NCBI RefSeq assembly: GCF_045062745.1
Contig: NZ_JBJGED010000007.1
Coordinates: 237,756-301,755, forward strand
Length of the DNA stretch: 64,000 nt
Reading direction: 5' to 3'
Source of the DNA: Paenibacillus_AA sp045062745
GTDB lineage: Bacteria > Bacillota > Bacilli > Paenibacillales > NBRC-103111
Below the pieces are notes generated by a model. That model did no database searches. It was given only the letters and a program-made list of their open reading frames with translations, and had not been told where the DNA came from. Below, in pieces: positions 24,510 through 34,189 of this stretch. A program made the translations under genes and the position numbers. The stretch's first letter is position 1; every line of letters starts with the position of its first letter.

Positions 24510-26132
24510 CTATTTTAGCTTATTATACCGGTCCGCGGCATCCTGATAAATTTTCAACATTTCGTTCAAGCCCATGTCTTGGAGCTTCTTCACATAATCG
24601 TTCCATTCGGCGTCGATCCCACCCTGCATCATCCACTTGGCGTAATTCTTGTTGGCGAAGGCATCGATGTCCGTAAAGTAACGCAGCCGCTTCTCCGTCT
24701 CTTCGCCGCTGAAGTAGACGTTCGGGTAGATGTCTTTTACAAGGAACGGCTTATAGATTTTGTCCACGTTCGTCTTCTCGATGCTGGACGGCGATTGAAT
24801 AATTTTAGCCCAAATATCCTTCGTCTTGGCGAAGACGGAAGTCGAAGCCGGAGCCGTCGAGTGGCGGAACTCGTTCGAGTTTGAGCCTTGCGGAGCCGGC
24901 AGATATTCGATCTTGCCGTCGGCGGTCTCTTTCAGGTTAGTACCGAACACGCCGTCGACCGCTTGCAGGCTGATCATCGGATCGTAGCTGTAGTCGATCC
25001 AGCGCATCGTGATCTCCGGCTGCTTGTTTTTGGACGTGATCGCGAAGGAGCCTTTACTGAGAATGCCGACCGGCAGACGGTTCCACGATTGGTCGCCCTT
25101 CGGTCCTTTGAGCGGAGGCACCGGGACGAAGTCGGTTTTATCCGGCTCGCCGAAAATCGTGCTGATCGACCAAGCGCTGAAGGCGCCTACATTTTTGTCC
25201 TCGCTGCGGACCTTGGCGTAATACACTTTCTCGTCGTGGGTGAAGCTCTCCTGATCGATCAGGCCGGCGGCGAACATTTTGTTGAAGTAGCTAATCGCTT
25301 CCTTGTATTCCGGCTGGACGGCGGAGTAGACCACCTTGTCGCCCTTCATGACGATATGGTCCTGCCGGTCCGTCAGGCCGAACGCCCCGAACATCGAATA
25401 CAGCCCGGTATTCGGATGATTGCGGAAGGTGAACGGGATCTCGTCCTTCTTGCCGTTGCCGTTCATATCATTGTCCTTGAACGCCTTCAGCGCCGCATAA
25501 AATTCGTCCGTCGTTTTTGGAACCGGCAGATTCAGCTTATCGAGCCATTTTTTGTTGATGAACAGCGCGTCCCGGGAATCCGGATACCCTTCGTCGATCG
25601 TAGGCAGCGAGTAAATATGGCCGTCGGGGGCGGTCAGTTCTTTCTTATAGTCCGGGTTGCTGTTCAGAATCTTCTTGAAGTTGGGGGCGTATTGCTCGAT
25701 CAAGCCCTCGAGCGGGATCAGCAAGCCTTGGGAGCCGTACTTGGCGACTTCTTCCGTGTCCAAAATGTAGTGGCCATAGAAGGCGTCCGGGAGCTCGCCG
25801 CTCGCGAAGATCAGGTTTTTCTTTTCCTTCCAGCTGTTGCCGGGGTGCATATCCCACTTAATCTGGACGTTCGTCTTGGCTTCGACTTCCTTGAAGAAGG
25901 GGAGCGTGTCAAAGTCCTTCGAAACCGCGCCTTTGAAGCCGGCGATGTTGAGCGTGACTTTGTCCTTGACGATCGGCAGGCCTGTGGCGTTCATGTTGGC
26001 CGGTGCTTTCGTCTGCTCCTTGGACGGACTGGCGCTCGGGCTTGCGCCATTATCGCTTCCCCCGCTGCAGGCGGTCATTGTTACAGTTAGCGCTATAGTT
26101 GCGGCGGTTAAGCTCGACTTTTTATATCTCAT
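24510..26132 (-). CDS. LplA-type extracellular sugar-binding lipoprotein
   Basis: The 540-residue protein has a lipoprotein signal (lipobox TACS, cysteine at about residue 22), a Ser/Pro/Lys linker and a long solute-binding-protein domain of the LplA class (FINKKWLDKLNLPVPKTTDE, DMNGNGKKDEIPF). It would be anchored outside the membrane and deliver oligosaccharides to the LplB/LplC permeases encoded upstream. The gene order on the minus strand is regulator, permease, permease, binding protein. GAGGAG precedes the ATG at 26130-26132. The ligand is not deducible; a pectin-derived oligosaccharide is the contextual guess. Confidence 0.92.
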   Translation of the reverse strand: MRYKKSSLTAATIALTVTMTACSGGSDNGASPSASPSKEQTKAPANMNATGLPIVKDKVTLNIAGFKGAVSKDFDTLPFFKEVEAKTNVQIKWDMHPGNSWKEKKNLIFASGELPDAFYGHYILDTEEVAKYGSQGLLIPLEGLIEQYAPNFKKILNSNPDYKKELTAPDGHIYSLPTIDEGYPDSRDALFINKKWLDKLNLPVPKTTDEFYAALKAFKDNDMNGNGKKDEIPFTFRNHPNTGLYSMFGAFGLTDRQDHIVMKGDKVVYSAVQPEYKEAISYFNKMFAAGLIDQESFTHDEKVYYAKVRSEDKNVGAFSAWSISTIFGEPDKTDFVPVPPLKGPKGDQSWNRLPVGILSKGSFAITSKNKQPEITMRWIDYSYDPMISLQAVDGVFGTNLKETADGKIEYLPAPQGSNSNEFRHSTAPASTSVFAKTKDIWAKIIQSPSSIEKTNVDKIYKPFLVKDIYPNVYFSGEETEKRLRYFTDIDAFANKNYAKWMMQGGIDAEWNDYVKKLQDMGLNEMLKIYQDAADRYNKLK

Positions 26133-26162
26133 CGATCCATCTCCTCTTTAATATGGGTTCCG

Positions 26163-27050
26163 TTACCCTTTGATCGATCCGATCATAACGCCTTTGACAA
26201 AATACTTCTGCACGAACGGGTACAGGATGAGCACGGGCAAACTGGCGACCATGATAATGCCGTACTTCATCAATTCGCCGATGCGCTGCTGCTCGGACAA
26301 GTTGGCCAAATCGTCGATCATGTTGCCGGACACGTCGTTCGAGATCAGGATGTTGCGCAGGACGATCTGCAAGGGGTAGAGCTCATCGTCTTTCAAATAA
26401 ATCAACGCTTGGAAGTAGGCGTTCCAGTGGCCGACGGCGCTGAAGAGCACCATAACCGCCACGATCGGCATGGACAGCGGCAGGACGATCCGCATGAAAA
26501 ACCGTGTATTGGAGCAGCCGTCGATAACCGCCGCTTCCAGCAGCTCGGACGGGATCGTACTCTGAAAAAACGTGCGGGTGATAATGATGTTGAAGGCCGA
26601 GACGGCGTTCGGGATGACCATCGCCCAGATCGTGTTGAGCATGCCGAGCTGCTTCACGAGCAAGTAGGTAGGAATAAGTCCGCCGCCGAAGAACATCGTG
26701 AAGGTGATCAGGAACATGATCAAGCCCCGGCCGGGCAAGTCGCTCCGGGACAGGGCGTATCCGGCCGTCAAGGTCAGGACGACGTTGATCGCGGTGCCGA
26801 GTCCCGTGTAGAGCAGCGTGTTCCGGTAGCCGAGCCAGATCGAGTCGTCCGAGAAGATACGGCGGTAACCCTCCACCGTCGTGTCGCGCGGAATGAGCCA
26901 CAGCTTGCCCGCGTTGACCAAGTCGGGATTGCTGAACGAAGCGATAATGATGAAGTAGAGCGGATAGAGCACCAGCAGCATCAGCACGGCCAGCAACGTG
27001 TAATTGACGAGGTCAAACCATCGGTCGGACGAGCTTCGTGCGGTAATCAT
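26163..27050 (-). CDS. carbohydrate ABC transporter permease, LplC type
   Basis: The 295-residue protein has six predicted membrane segments and the EAA-loop ELLEAAVIDGCSNTRFFMRIVLPLS that contacts the ATPase. The ending FVQKYFVKGVMIGSIKG is characteristic of LplC/YtcP-type permeases. It pairs with the LplB-type permease encoded just upstream. GGGAGG is eight bases before the ATG at 27048-27050 and lies 15 bases past the stop of the upstream gene, as expected in an operon. No ATPase gene is nearby. Confidence 0.92.
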   Translation of the reverse strand: MITARSSSDRWFDLVNYTLLAVLMLLVLYPLYFIIIASFSNPDLVNAGKLWLIPRDTTVEGYRRIFSDDSIWLGYRNTLLYTGLGTAINVVLTLTAGYALSRSDLPGRGLIMFLITFTMFFGGGLIPTYLLVKQLGMLNTIWAMVIPNAVSAFNIIITRTFFQSTIPSELLEAAVIDGCSNTRFFMRIVLPLSMPIVAVMVLFSAVGHWNAYFQALIYLKDDELYPLQIVLRNILISNDVSGNMIDDLANLSEQQRIGELMKYGIIMVASLPVLILYPFVQKYFVKGVMIGSIKG

Positions 27051-27065
27051 AGGTTTAACCTCCCT

Positions 27066-28040
27066 TTACCATAGGCTGGATTGCTTCATTTGCTTGGCGG
27101 CTTGATTGACCGAGACGAGCAGGATGAAATTGATGACTGAGTTGAACAGCCCGATCGCGGCCGAATAGCTGAATTGGCCGTTTAGGAGCCCCGCCTTGTA
27201 CACATACGTCTGAATGATCTCCGCCGAATCGATGTTCAGCACGTTTTGCATCAAGTACACCTTCTCGAACCCGACGGTCATCAGATGGCCGATGTTCAGG
27301 ATGAGCAGGATGACGATCGTCGGCATAATCCCGGGCAAGTCCACGTGCCGGATCCGCTGCAGCTTGTTCGCGCCGTCCATGACGGCCGCTTCGTGCAGGT
27401 CGGGGCTGATCGACGAGAGGGCGGCGAGGTAGATGATTGTAGCCCAGCCCACGTTCTGCCAAATGCCGGAGAACACGAAGATCGTCTTGAACCATTCCGC
27501 TTCCGCCATGAAGAAGATTGGGGTTCCGCCGAACGCCTCGATCACGTGGTTGACTAGGCCGCTTCTGGGCGACAGGAACAAGTACAGCATGCCGACGATG
27601 ACGACGGTCGAGATGAAGTGGGGCGCGTAAGTAACCGTTTGCACAAGCTTGCGGAATTTGCCGTTCCCGACCTGATTGAGCATTAGCGCGAGCAGGATCG
27701 GTGCGGGAAACGAGACGAGCAGCTCGTAAACGCTCAGCCCCACCGTGTTCCGGAGCACGGTCCAGAATTGATTCGAAGCGAAGAAACGTTCGAAATGGTC
27801 GAATCCGGTCCATGGACTGCCGAGTATGCCTTTCACGGCTATGAAGTTTTTGAACGCAATCTGTACGCCGTAGATCGGAATGTAGTGGAAGACGATGAAG
27901 TAGGCGAGCGTCGGCAGCAGGAACAAATACAGCTCGTAATTGCGCGCCATCCGCTTCCATACGGCGTTCGATCGAAGCTTGGAAGCCGGCTTGCGGGCCG
28001 TATCCGTCGTTTGCTTCGCATGGACGATGATGTGGTTCAC
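27066..28040 (-). CDS. ABC transporter permease, LplB type
   Basis: The 324-residue protein has the LplB pattern: an N-terminal basic tail, ELYLFLLPTLAYFIVFHYIP, the EAA-loop LHEAAVMDGANKLQRIRHVDLPG and the end KQMKQSSLW. Six membrane segments are predicted. It pairs with the downstream LplC-type permease. The start is uncertain: GTG 28038-28040 is directly preceded by AGGGG with almost no spacing, so translation could begin a few codons downstream. The gene follows the membrane AraC regulator after 133 bases. Confidence 0.9.
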   Translation of the reverse strand: MNHIIVHAKQTTDTARKPASKLRSNAVWKRMARNYELYLFLLPTLAYFIVFHYIPIYGVQIAFKNFIAVKGILGSPWTGFDHFERFFASNQFWTVLRNTVGLSVYELLVSFPAPILLALMLNQVGNGKFRKLVQTVTYAPHFISTVVIVGMLYLFLSPRSGLVNHVIEAFGGTPIFFMAEAEWFKTIFVFSGIWQNVGWATIIYLAALSSISPDLHEAAVMDGANKLQRIRHVDLPGIMPTIVILLILNIGHLMTVGFEKVYLMQNVLNIDSAEIIQTYVYKAGLLNGQFSYSAAIGLFNSVINFILLVSVNQAAKQMKQSSLW

Positions 28041-28165
28041 CCCCTGAGTCTATGTGCGCCGCTGGTTCTCGGCTATTCCGAACATAACAGGAACCTGGCG
28101 GCATGCGATATAAGCGGATGATGCCTCGCGTGTGCAAAAGATGACGTGCCGACGGCTCGGGCGGT

Positions 28166-28182
28166 GCAATCGGTTATTTTTG
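28166..28182 (-). promoter_or_regulatory. possible third copy of the CAAAAA..CCGATTG box, upstream of the lplB-type gene
   Basis: Read on the minus strand, CAAAAATAACCGATTGC resembles the boxes at 38256-38271 and 44444-44460. It overlaps the stop codon of the membrane AraC regulator and lies 126 bases before the permease start. A TTGCAC would be the -35, but the -10 at the matching distance (CGTCAT) is poor, so this is only a candidate. Confidence 0.35.
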
Positions 28183-30531
28183 TCCTGGCATATGCAGGGT
28201 CTGTTGCGAAAGTTGCGGTTGCTGCTGTTGTTGTTGCTGCTGTTGCTCCAGGAGCTTCCGGTATTCGCCGGGTGTCAGGCCGACTTCCTTCTTGAACTTC
28301 CGGATGAAGCTGGAGGCATCGTAGTAGCCAATCGATTGGACGATGTCCTTCACGGAAATGTCGTTCGATTCCAGCATCCGCTTCGCCTGCCCGATCCGGA
28401 TTTCATGCAGATGGTCCGTCAAGGTGCGTCCCGTGCGTTCCTTGAAATAACGGCTTACGTAAGAGGGCGACATCGACAAATAATCGGCGAGATTTTGAAC
28501 CGAGAATGTGGGCTCCTGATAATGATGGCCTATATAGACGAGCATCGTATCGAGCAGGCTGTCGGCTTGTTTCCGCTGATCCTGCCGCTGCATCAGCTCG
28601 AACCATTGGGAGGAGGCGTCGGCAAGCGTCTCGGACAGCTGCTCCACGGTTTCGAACTGCAGCAGGGAGACGACGTTCGGGAACAGCGACTCGCTTCTCC
28701 ATCCGTCCGGGTCCATCTCCTGCAGCGTCCGCAGGAGCGTGTTGATGACGTCGTAGCAGAGGCAGCGGGCAACGACGAGCGTCGTGCCGCTGCGCTTGAT
28801 GATGTCGGCGATGTGCCGGATGGCCTGGTTCACCTTCTCGATATTCCCGTACTGCACGAAATGCTTGAGCCGTTCCAGCTCATCGGCGAGCTGAGGCATT
28901 GTGGCGGCTGTAGCCGCCGAGGCGCCTGCGCCCATTACTTCTCCGAAGTAGATCGTCTGATTGTTCCCCCGGATCAGCTTGAAATCGACGGCCGTGGATG
29001 CTTCGATATACGATTTGCCGATTTGCGCCAGCTCCGTATACGGATTGCCAACGCCAATCGTGACCGTAGTTTGGCCGCGGTCGTGGAGCCGATGCCGGAT
29101 GGCGTCGAGCCATTCGGCTAGAGTGGCCGGATCGCCGTCATAGGCGAAGACGACGATCCATTGCCTTTTTTCGACGCTTTCTTTGCCGTAGGCTTGCAGG
29201 TTGGAGAGGTCGGCTTGTTCCAGCTCGCGCAGCAGCTCTTGCAGTTCTTGATTCCAGGCGTTCCTAGCGGGCTCGTCCCCGAATCCGGAAGCATCGACCA
29301 CCAGGACCCCGAAGTACGGGTACCGGAACGTAAGCCCGACCTCGCCGCCAGCCCCGTTGAAGTCCTCTGCTGTGTCGAATTGTCCCTTCAATAGATTGGA
29401 CAACAAATGGTCGCGTACGGCGAACCGGTTCTGGCGCACCTTCTGGTCCAGCTCCGAGTTGTGCCGCGACATATGGTCGAGGACGGAGGAGATGACGTCC
29501 AGCTCGTTCATCCGTCGCTCGTCCGGCTGTCCCCAGCGGGATTCAGCTAACCTCACCAGGCGGCGGATCGGATTGTAGTTGAGCACCATACCTAAGAACA
29601 CGGCGAGTCCGCCGACAATCAGGATGATGATGGAATAAGCGAGCCAGCGTCTTCCGACGGCGTTGATCGGCTGATGCACATCTTCCGCAGGCAGTAGCGT
29701 CATGTACGTCCAGCCGGTGAGCTCCGAGACGCTGCGCGAGACGAGCAATGGGGTCCGGTCGAGCTCGACCGTGTCGGTGCCGGAGTCCTTGGCCGTCAGA
29801 AAGGACTGCAGCACGTCCGCCCGATCGAGATACTTGTCGTTCGCAGAAGCGATCACGCGCTGCTGCTCGTCGAAGACAAGCGTATTGCCGTTCTTGAGCG
29901 TTTGGTCGTACTTGAGATAGCCGAGCAGCGAGCTTTCTTTGACAAGGAAGAGCACCGTTCCGTAAGGGTCCCGGCTGTTGACCGGGATCGGTACCATGTA
30001 CGTGATGATGCGCTCCTGGTTCGCGTTCGCCATCCGGACATTCTCGGCCGGCCTCAGCACCGGCTTGTTGCCGGAGTTGATATCCGCCTGGAACTGCTCG
30101 GGGCTCCAATGCTCGAACTGATACACGTCCCGGATGAACAGCGGGATGTGGTACGTGCTCTCGGAGGAGATGAAATAGTCCCCGCCGCGAATATGCAGCA
30201 GCACTTCCTTCAGGAATTCGTTCGCCACCCGGTACCGGAGCAGCGGCTTGATCTGCATCGTATGGTAAAACCCTTGCTTCAGCGCATAGGGCGTCAAGTC
30301 GGGGTTGGCCGACACTTCCGCGGCGATCCGGTTCAGCTCGATAAGCCGCGTATCGATCGATTGCTGGATTTGTGCCAGGATGTCCTCGTTGTTCCGCGTC
30401 ACCTCGTGTTCCATGATCGACACGATGTCTTTGTACCCGGAGATGCCGAGGAATAAAGAAGGGATGATCAGAATGAGCAAATACGAGCCGAGAAATTTAT
30501 AGTAAAGTGACAGTTTTTTGAGCTTTCGCAC
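28174..30531 (-). CDS. membrane-anchored AraC-family regulator (YtdP/YesS-like)
   Basis: The protein is about 785 residues with an N-terminal transmembrane helix (YKFLGSYLLILIIPSLFLG), an extracellular Cache-like sensor region of about 250 residues and a second helix (AYSIIILIVGGLAVFLG). A cytoplasmic linker leads to a C-terminal AraC DNA-binding domain (SVQNLADYLSMSPSYVSRYFKERTG, then VKDIVQSIGYYDASSF). The tail holds an uninterrupted run of nine glutamines. Such regulators sense sugars outside the cell and activate the linked transporter, here the LplB/LplC/binding-protein genes immediately downstream. The preferred start is GTG 30529-30531 with AAAGGGG eight bases before it; the longer frame to 30606 begins inside the -35 element. 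Confidence 0.88.
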   Translation of the reverse strand: MRKLKKLSLYYKFLGSYLLILIIPSLFLGISGYKDIVSIMEHEVTRNNEDILAQIQQSIDTRLIELNRIAAEVSANPDLTPYALKQGFYHTMQIKPLLRYRVANEFLKEVLLHIRGGDYFISSESTYHIPLFIRDVYQFEHWSPEQFQADINSGNKPVLRPAENVRMANANQERIITYMVPIPVNSRDPYGTVLFLVKESSLLGYLKYDQTLKNGNTLVFDEQQRVIASANDKYLDRADVLQSFLTAKDSGTDTVELDRTPLLVSRSVSELTGWTYMTLLPAEDVHQPINAVGRRWLAYSIIILIVGGLAVFLGMVLNYNPIRRLVRLAESRWGQPDERRMNELDVISSVLDHMSRHNSELDQKVRQNRFAVRDHLLSNLLKGQFDTAEDFNGAGGEVGLTFRYPYFGVLVVDASGFGDEPARNAWNQELQELLRELEQADLSNLQAYGKESVEKRQWIVVFAYDGDPATLAEWLDAIRHRLHDRGQTTVTIGVGNPYTELAQIGKSYIEASTAVDFKLIRGNNQTIYFGEVMGAGASAATAATMPQLADELERLKHFVQYGNIEKVNQAIRHIADIIKRSGTTLVVARCLCYDVINTLLRTLQEMDPDGWRSESLFPNVVSLLQFETVEQLSETLADASSQWFELMQRQDQRKQADSLLDTMLVYIGHHYQEPTFSVQNLADYLSMSPSYVSRYFKERTGRTLTDHLHEIRIGQAKRMLESNDISVKDIVQSIGYYDASSFIRKFKKEVGLTPGEYRKLLEQQQQQQQQQPQLSQQTLHMPGQK

Positions 30532-30562
30532 AGGACGCGCCCCTTTCTGTCGCTTGGTCTGT

Positions 30563-30606
30563 TGTAAGCGATTTCTAAATTTTAGTCTATTATGGGGATT
30601 TGTCAA
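30563..30606 (-). promoter_or_regulatory. sigma-A promoter and cre site of the membrane AraC regulator
   Basis: On the minus strand TTGACA (30601-30606), a 16-base spacer and TAAAAT (30579-30584) form a good promoter. Just downstream, TTGTAAGCGATTTCT (30562-30576, read on plus) fits the cre consensus WTGNAANCGNWNNCW, pointing to CcpA repression of regulator and transporter. Confidence 0.7.
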
Positions 30607-30759
30607 TTGCCATGGGTCATTTCTGACCTGGATATGCGGATTTTATGGTATCTTAATGTTACTGTGGGAACTCCCACCGAACAACCTAGAACTTCCTGTG
30701 GTTCGACCCAACGAACATAAGGTACAATAGAGTTTACATCTGAGGGGAGCCGGTTAGCC

Positions 30760-32511
30760 ATGCGAACAAGCAACGTACTTGACCTCTACCGGCACATGCG
30801 GATCCGCAACAAGCTGTCCGTGCTGATCGCCTTTATTATCGCGCTGTCGCTGGCGTTCACGATTCTGGTGCAGCAATATGCGTTCTCGATCTACGACGGC
30901 CAAATCTACGAAAAGTCGTCCAGGGTGCTCAATCTGTCATCGTCCGCGATCGAAACCGAGCTGAAGCGGCTTCAGCAGCTGTCGTACAATATCGCCACGG
31001 ACGTGACGATCCAGGGGTGGCTGACGACACTCAAAGAAAGCGCTTCCGATTACGACCGGCTCATCAGCCGCCAGCACCTGGTCGACCGGTTGTTCAGCTA
31101 CACCGGGTCGGAGAAATATTTGTTCTCGATCCAGCTGCTCGATGCCCGGGGCACGGAGCATGCCGGCGGGAACGTCATACGGATCGAGTCGGACAAAATG
31201 AACCGCATCCTGGACGCGACCACATCCGCGATGGGGGACAACCGCTGGATTTACCCGGACGCCGGAGATCCGGCGCTCATCGCCGCCCGGGAAATCCGCT
31301 CTTATTCCAATACGAACTTCGACCTCGCCCATCTGGGAACGCTGGTCATTCGGATCAACATCGATCAGATCGTCAAGGACCTGGCGTCCGAAGAAGGCGA
31401 TCTTGTACTGACGTCCGGCGGCGAAGTGATCTATCCCAGGCAGCCGGACATGGACGTGAGCCGGATCTCGAGTCCGATCGATTCGGACCGGGGGTACGCC
31501 ATTGAAGAAATCGGCGGCGAGGAATATTTTATCGCGCATATCCGATCCCGTAACACCGGCTGGACTTACTTGAACGTGACGCCGTTTCATCAAATTTTCA
31601 ATTCCATCCTGTTTATCAAGCAGCTGGTCGTGTTCGTCTTCATCGGCATATTCGTACTCGTCATCCTGCTGGGCATCCGCTTCTCGCGCAGCCTGACAAG
31701 GCCGATCGACGATCTCATAGTGCGGATGAAGCTGGCAGAGAAAGGGAATTTCGAGGAAGCGAACGTCATGGCTGCACCGGACGTGCGGCTCGGGATGGAC
31801 GAGATCGGGCTGTTGCATCGCACGTTCCGGTTCATGATCGATCGGATCAATTGGCTGATCAAGGAAAATTATTCGAACCGGCTGCTCCTCAAGGAAACGG
31901 AGTTCAAGGCGCTGCAAGCCCAGATCAACCCCCACTTCTTATACAATACGCTCGAATCGATTAATTGGATGGCGAAGGTGAACCGGCAGCCTGTCATTTC
32001 CGAGATGACGGAGGCGTTAGGCTTCCTGCTGCGCAACTCGGTCGACATGAAGGAGCCGATGATCACTATAGGGGAAGAGCTCGACATCGTCCGGAGCTAT
32101 GTCACGATTCAGCAATACCGCTTCGAGGACCGGCTCGAATTCGAGTTGGACGTACCGCAGGCGCTGCTAGGGCGCCCGCTGCCGAAGCTGACCCTTCAGC
32201 CGCTGCTCGAGAATGCCATTCATTACGCGTTGGAGCCGACGATCGACCCGTGTCACATTACGATTCGGGGACGAGAGGAGAGCGACTTCCTGCTGCTCAC
32301 TGTTGAGGACACGGGAGCAGGGATGGCGCCTGATACGCTCGAACGGCTGCGGAGCGGTCAATTGCAGACGAAGGGCAAAGGGATCGGGCTGCTCAACATC
32401 GACGAGCGGATCAAGCTCGCCTTCGGAGAGCAATACGGCATTCGGATCGAGAGCGAGCCGGGACAAGGAACCCGCATCACGATCGCGCTTCCGCGCGGAA
32501 CGGAGGGATAG
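30760..32511 (+). CDS. YesM-type sensor histidine kinase
   Basis: The 583-residue membrane protein has a first helix (about 20-42), an extracellular Cache-like domain, a second helix (about 285-310), a HAMP domain (SRSLTRPIDDLIVRMKLAEKG) and a His_kinase domain with QINPHFLYNTLE (His392). A HATPase domain follows (PLLENAIHYAL, GKGIGLLNIDERI). YesM kinases sense oligosaccharides; B. subtilis YesMN controls rhamnogalacturonan genes. The partner response-regulator gene starts three bases after the stop. GAGGGGAG precedes ATG 30760. A TACAAT at 30723-30728 may be the -10. Confidence 0.92.
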   Translation: MRTSNVLDLYRHMRIRNKLSVLIAFIIALSLAFTILVQQYAFSIYDGQIYEKSSRVLNLSSSAIETELKRLQQLSYNIATDVTIQGWLTTLKESASDYDRLISRQHLVDRLFSYTGSEKYLFSIQLLDARGTEHAGGNVIRIESDKMNRILDATTSAMGDNRWIYPDAGDPALIAAREIRSYSNTNFDLAHLGTLVIRINIDQIVKDLASEEGDLVLTSGGEVIYPRQPDMDVSRISSPIDSDRGYAIEEIGGEEYFIAHIRSRNTGWTYLNVTPFHQIFNSILFIKQLVVFVFIGIFVLVILLGIRFSRSLTRPIDDLIVRMKLAEKGNFEEANVMAAPDVRLGMDEIGLLHRTFRFMIDRINWLIKENYSNRLLLKETEFKALQAQINPHFLYNTLESINWMAKVNRQPVISEMTEALGFLLRNSVDMKEPMITIGEELDIVRSYVTIQQYRFEDRLEFELDVPQALLGRPLPKLTLQPLLENAIHYALEPTIDPCHITIRGREESDFLLLTVEDTGAGMAPDTLERLRSGQLQTKGKGIGLLNIDERIKLAFGEQYGIRIESEPGQGTRITIALPRGTEG

Positions 32512-32514
32512 ATC

Positions 32515-34080
32515 ATGTACAAAGTGCTGCTCGTCGACGACGAACGCATTATCCTGGATGGCATTTCGCGAATGGTCGACTGGACGGCGCTCGACACGAC
32601 GCTCATCGGCGCCGTGCGCAACGGCGTGGAGGCGTTCGAGTTTATACGGGAAACGAGGCCGGACATCGTCGTCAGCGATATCCGGATGCCGGGCATGGAT
32701 GGGCTGGCGCTGGTGGAGGCCGTCCACGAGGTTGATCCACGCATCCGATTCGTCCTGCTTTCCGGGTTCGGGGAGTTCGATTACGCCAGCCGGGCGATGC
32801 AATACGGAGTAAGGCATTATTTGTTGAAGCCGACCAATGAAGAGAAGATCAGCCAAGCGCTCCGGGAACTTGTGGACGAGCTCCGTGAAGAAGGAAACCG
32901 CGAGACGTTCGTCCAGACGATGAGGCAGGAGCTGGACCGGGTCATGCCGCACGTTAAGGAGCAGTTCCTCAAAGAGTTTGTCACCAACAAAACGTACGGC
33001 ACCCGCGATTGGAACTATTACCGCAGCTTGTTCCGGCTCGATTCCGACTACAGGGTCCGGCTGCTGCTGTTCCAACTGGAAGGCGAATTCGAGTTCGAGC
33101 ATCTATTCGCCATCAAGAACATTGCCGAGGAGCTGCTGGACAAACCGCTGCTCAGCACGACGATCGGCGATCACGTGCTTATCGTGATGGAGGATCCTGG
33201 CGGCGATTCGGCGGAGCTGCTGTTCGAGCGGATTTATCGGATCCGTGAGACGTTCCAGACTTATTACAAAATGGACGCGACGATCGCGCTAAGCGAGCCC
33301 GACCATATCGTGACCGCCAGAAGCATGTACAAAGAAACGCTGCAATGCCTGAACTACCGATTCTACCTGGGCGAAGGCAGCCTGATCACGCGCAAAGATA
33401 CGGCGGCGTCCCAATCGGCCCGACGCAACGAATTCGCCTTCGACGAGGAACGGCTCAGCATGCCGATCCGCTCGGGGCATCGCGAGGAAGCGGCGGCGGC
33501 CCTTACCGAATTTTTTGCCGGCCTGAAGGAAGCACAGTTGGACATCGACGTGACCAAATCCTACGTTATCCAGCAATATGTGTCCCTCATCCGGCTGTGC
33601 GAGCCCGAACTGATGGAGAGCTACTACCGCAAAATCCCGCTGATCGTGGATATGACCACCTTGCAGGCGATTCAATCGTTTCTGGAGGGCGTGGTGGGGG
33701 AGCTGGCGGAACGGTTTTATCGGCACAACACGGTCAAGCACGGCGCCATCGTGCGCAAGGTGATCGCGGTGATCGAGGAGCAGCTCGGCAATCCGGAGTT
33801 GTCCCTCAATTGGGTGGCGCACGAGATGCTCTATATGAACGCAGATTATTTGGGCAAATTGTTCAAGAAAGAAACCGGCGAGAAGTTCTCGAACTATGTG
33901 ATGAAAGCCCGGATTCAGAAAGCGATGGAGCTGATCGCGCTGGGCGACGTGAAAATATTCGAGCTGGCGGAGAGGCTCGGCTTCGGCGACAACCCCCAAT
34001 ATTTCAGCCAAGTGTTCAAAAAGTATGCCGGCTGCACGCCGTCGGAGTATATGAAGTCGCCCGACACCTCTGCATTTTGA
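32515..34080 (+). CDS. YesN-type response regulator with AraC DNA-binding domain
   Basis: The 521-residue protein has a receiver domain (VLLVDDERIILDG, Asp55 in DIVVSDIRMPGMDG, Lys in HYLLKPTNEE), a long middle region and a C-terminal AraC domain (SLNWVAHEMLYMNADYLGKLFKKETG and KIFELAERLGFGDNPQYFSQVFKKYAG). It is the partner of the preceding kinase and should activate the binding-protein and permease genes downstream. GGAGGG at the end of the kinase gene serves as its ribosome binding site. Confidence 0.92.
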   Translation: MYKVLLVDDERIILDGISRMVDWTALDTTLIGAVRNGVEAFEFIRETRPDIVVSDIRMPGMDGLALVEAVHEVDPRIRFVLLSGFGEFDYASRAMQYGVRHYLLKPTNEEKISQALRELVDELREEGNRETFVQTMRQELDRVMPHVKEQFLKEFVTNKTYGTRDWNYYRSLFRLDSDYRVRLLLFQLEGEFEFEHLFAIKNIAEELLDKPLLSTTIGDHVLIVMEDPGGDSAELLFERIYRIRETFQTYYKMDATIALSEPDHIVTARSMYKETLQCLNYRFYLGEGSLITRKDTAASQSARRNEFAFDEERLSMPIRSGHREEAAAALTEFFAGLKEAQLDIDVTKSYVIQQYVSLIRLCEPELMESYYRKIPLIVDMTTLQAIQSFLEGVVGELAERFYRHNTVKHGAIVRKVIAVIEEQLGNPELSLNWVAHEMLYMNADYLGKLFKKETGEKFSNYVMKARIQKAMELIALGDVKIFELAERLGFGDNPQYFSQVFKKYAGCTPSEYMKSPDTSAF

Positions 34081-34189
34081 ACAAACAGATCGGGTTTTTG
34101 GATTAACGCGACTCCCCTTCATCTGGATAATAGGAATTGTAAGCACTATTAATCGCTACAGAAGCAAAGATAATGGGGAGGAAAATGGG

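Noticed and set aside
24888..26090. 400-codon plus-strand frame opposite the binding-protein gene
   Set aside because: It is antisense to a clear LplA-type lipoprotein gene and shows no family motif or start signal.
27055..28137. 360-codon minus-strand frame over the lplB-type gene
   Set aside because: It is a shifted-frame shadow; the other frame has membrane helices and the EAA-loop.
28225..28260. CAG/CTG-rich triplet tract at the 3' end of the AraC regulator gene
   Set aside because: It encodes a polyglutamine tail within the protein and is treated as low-complexity coding sequence rather than an independent repeat element.
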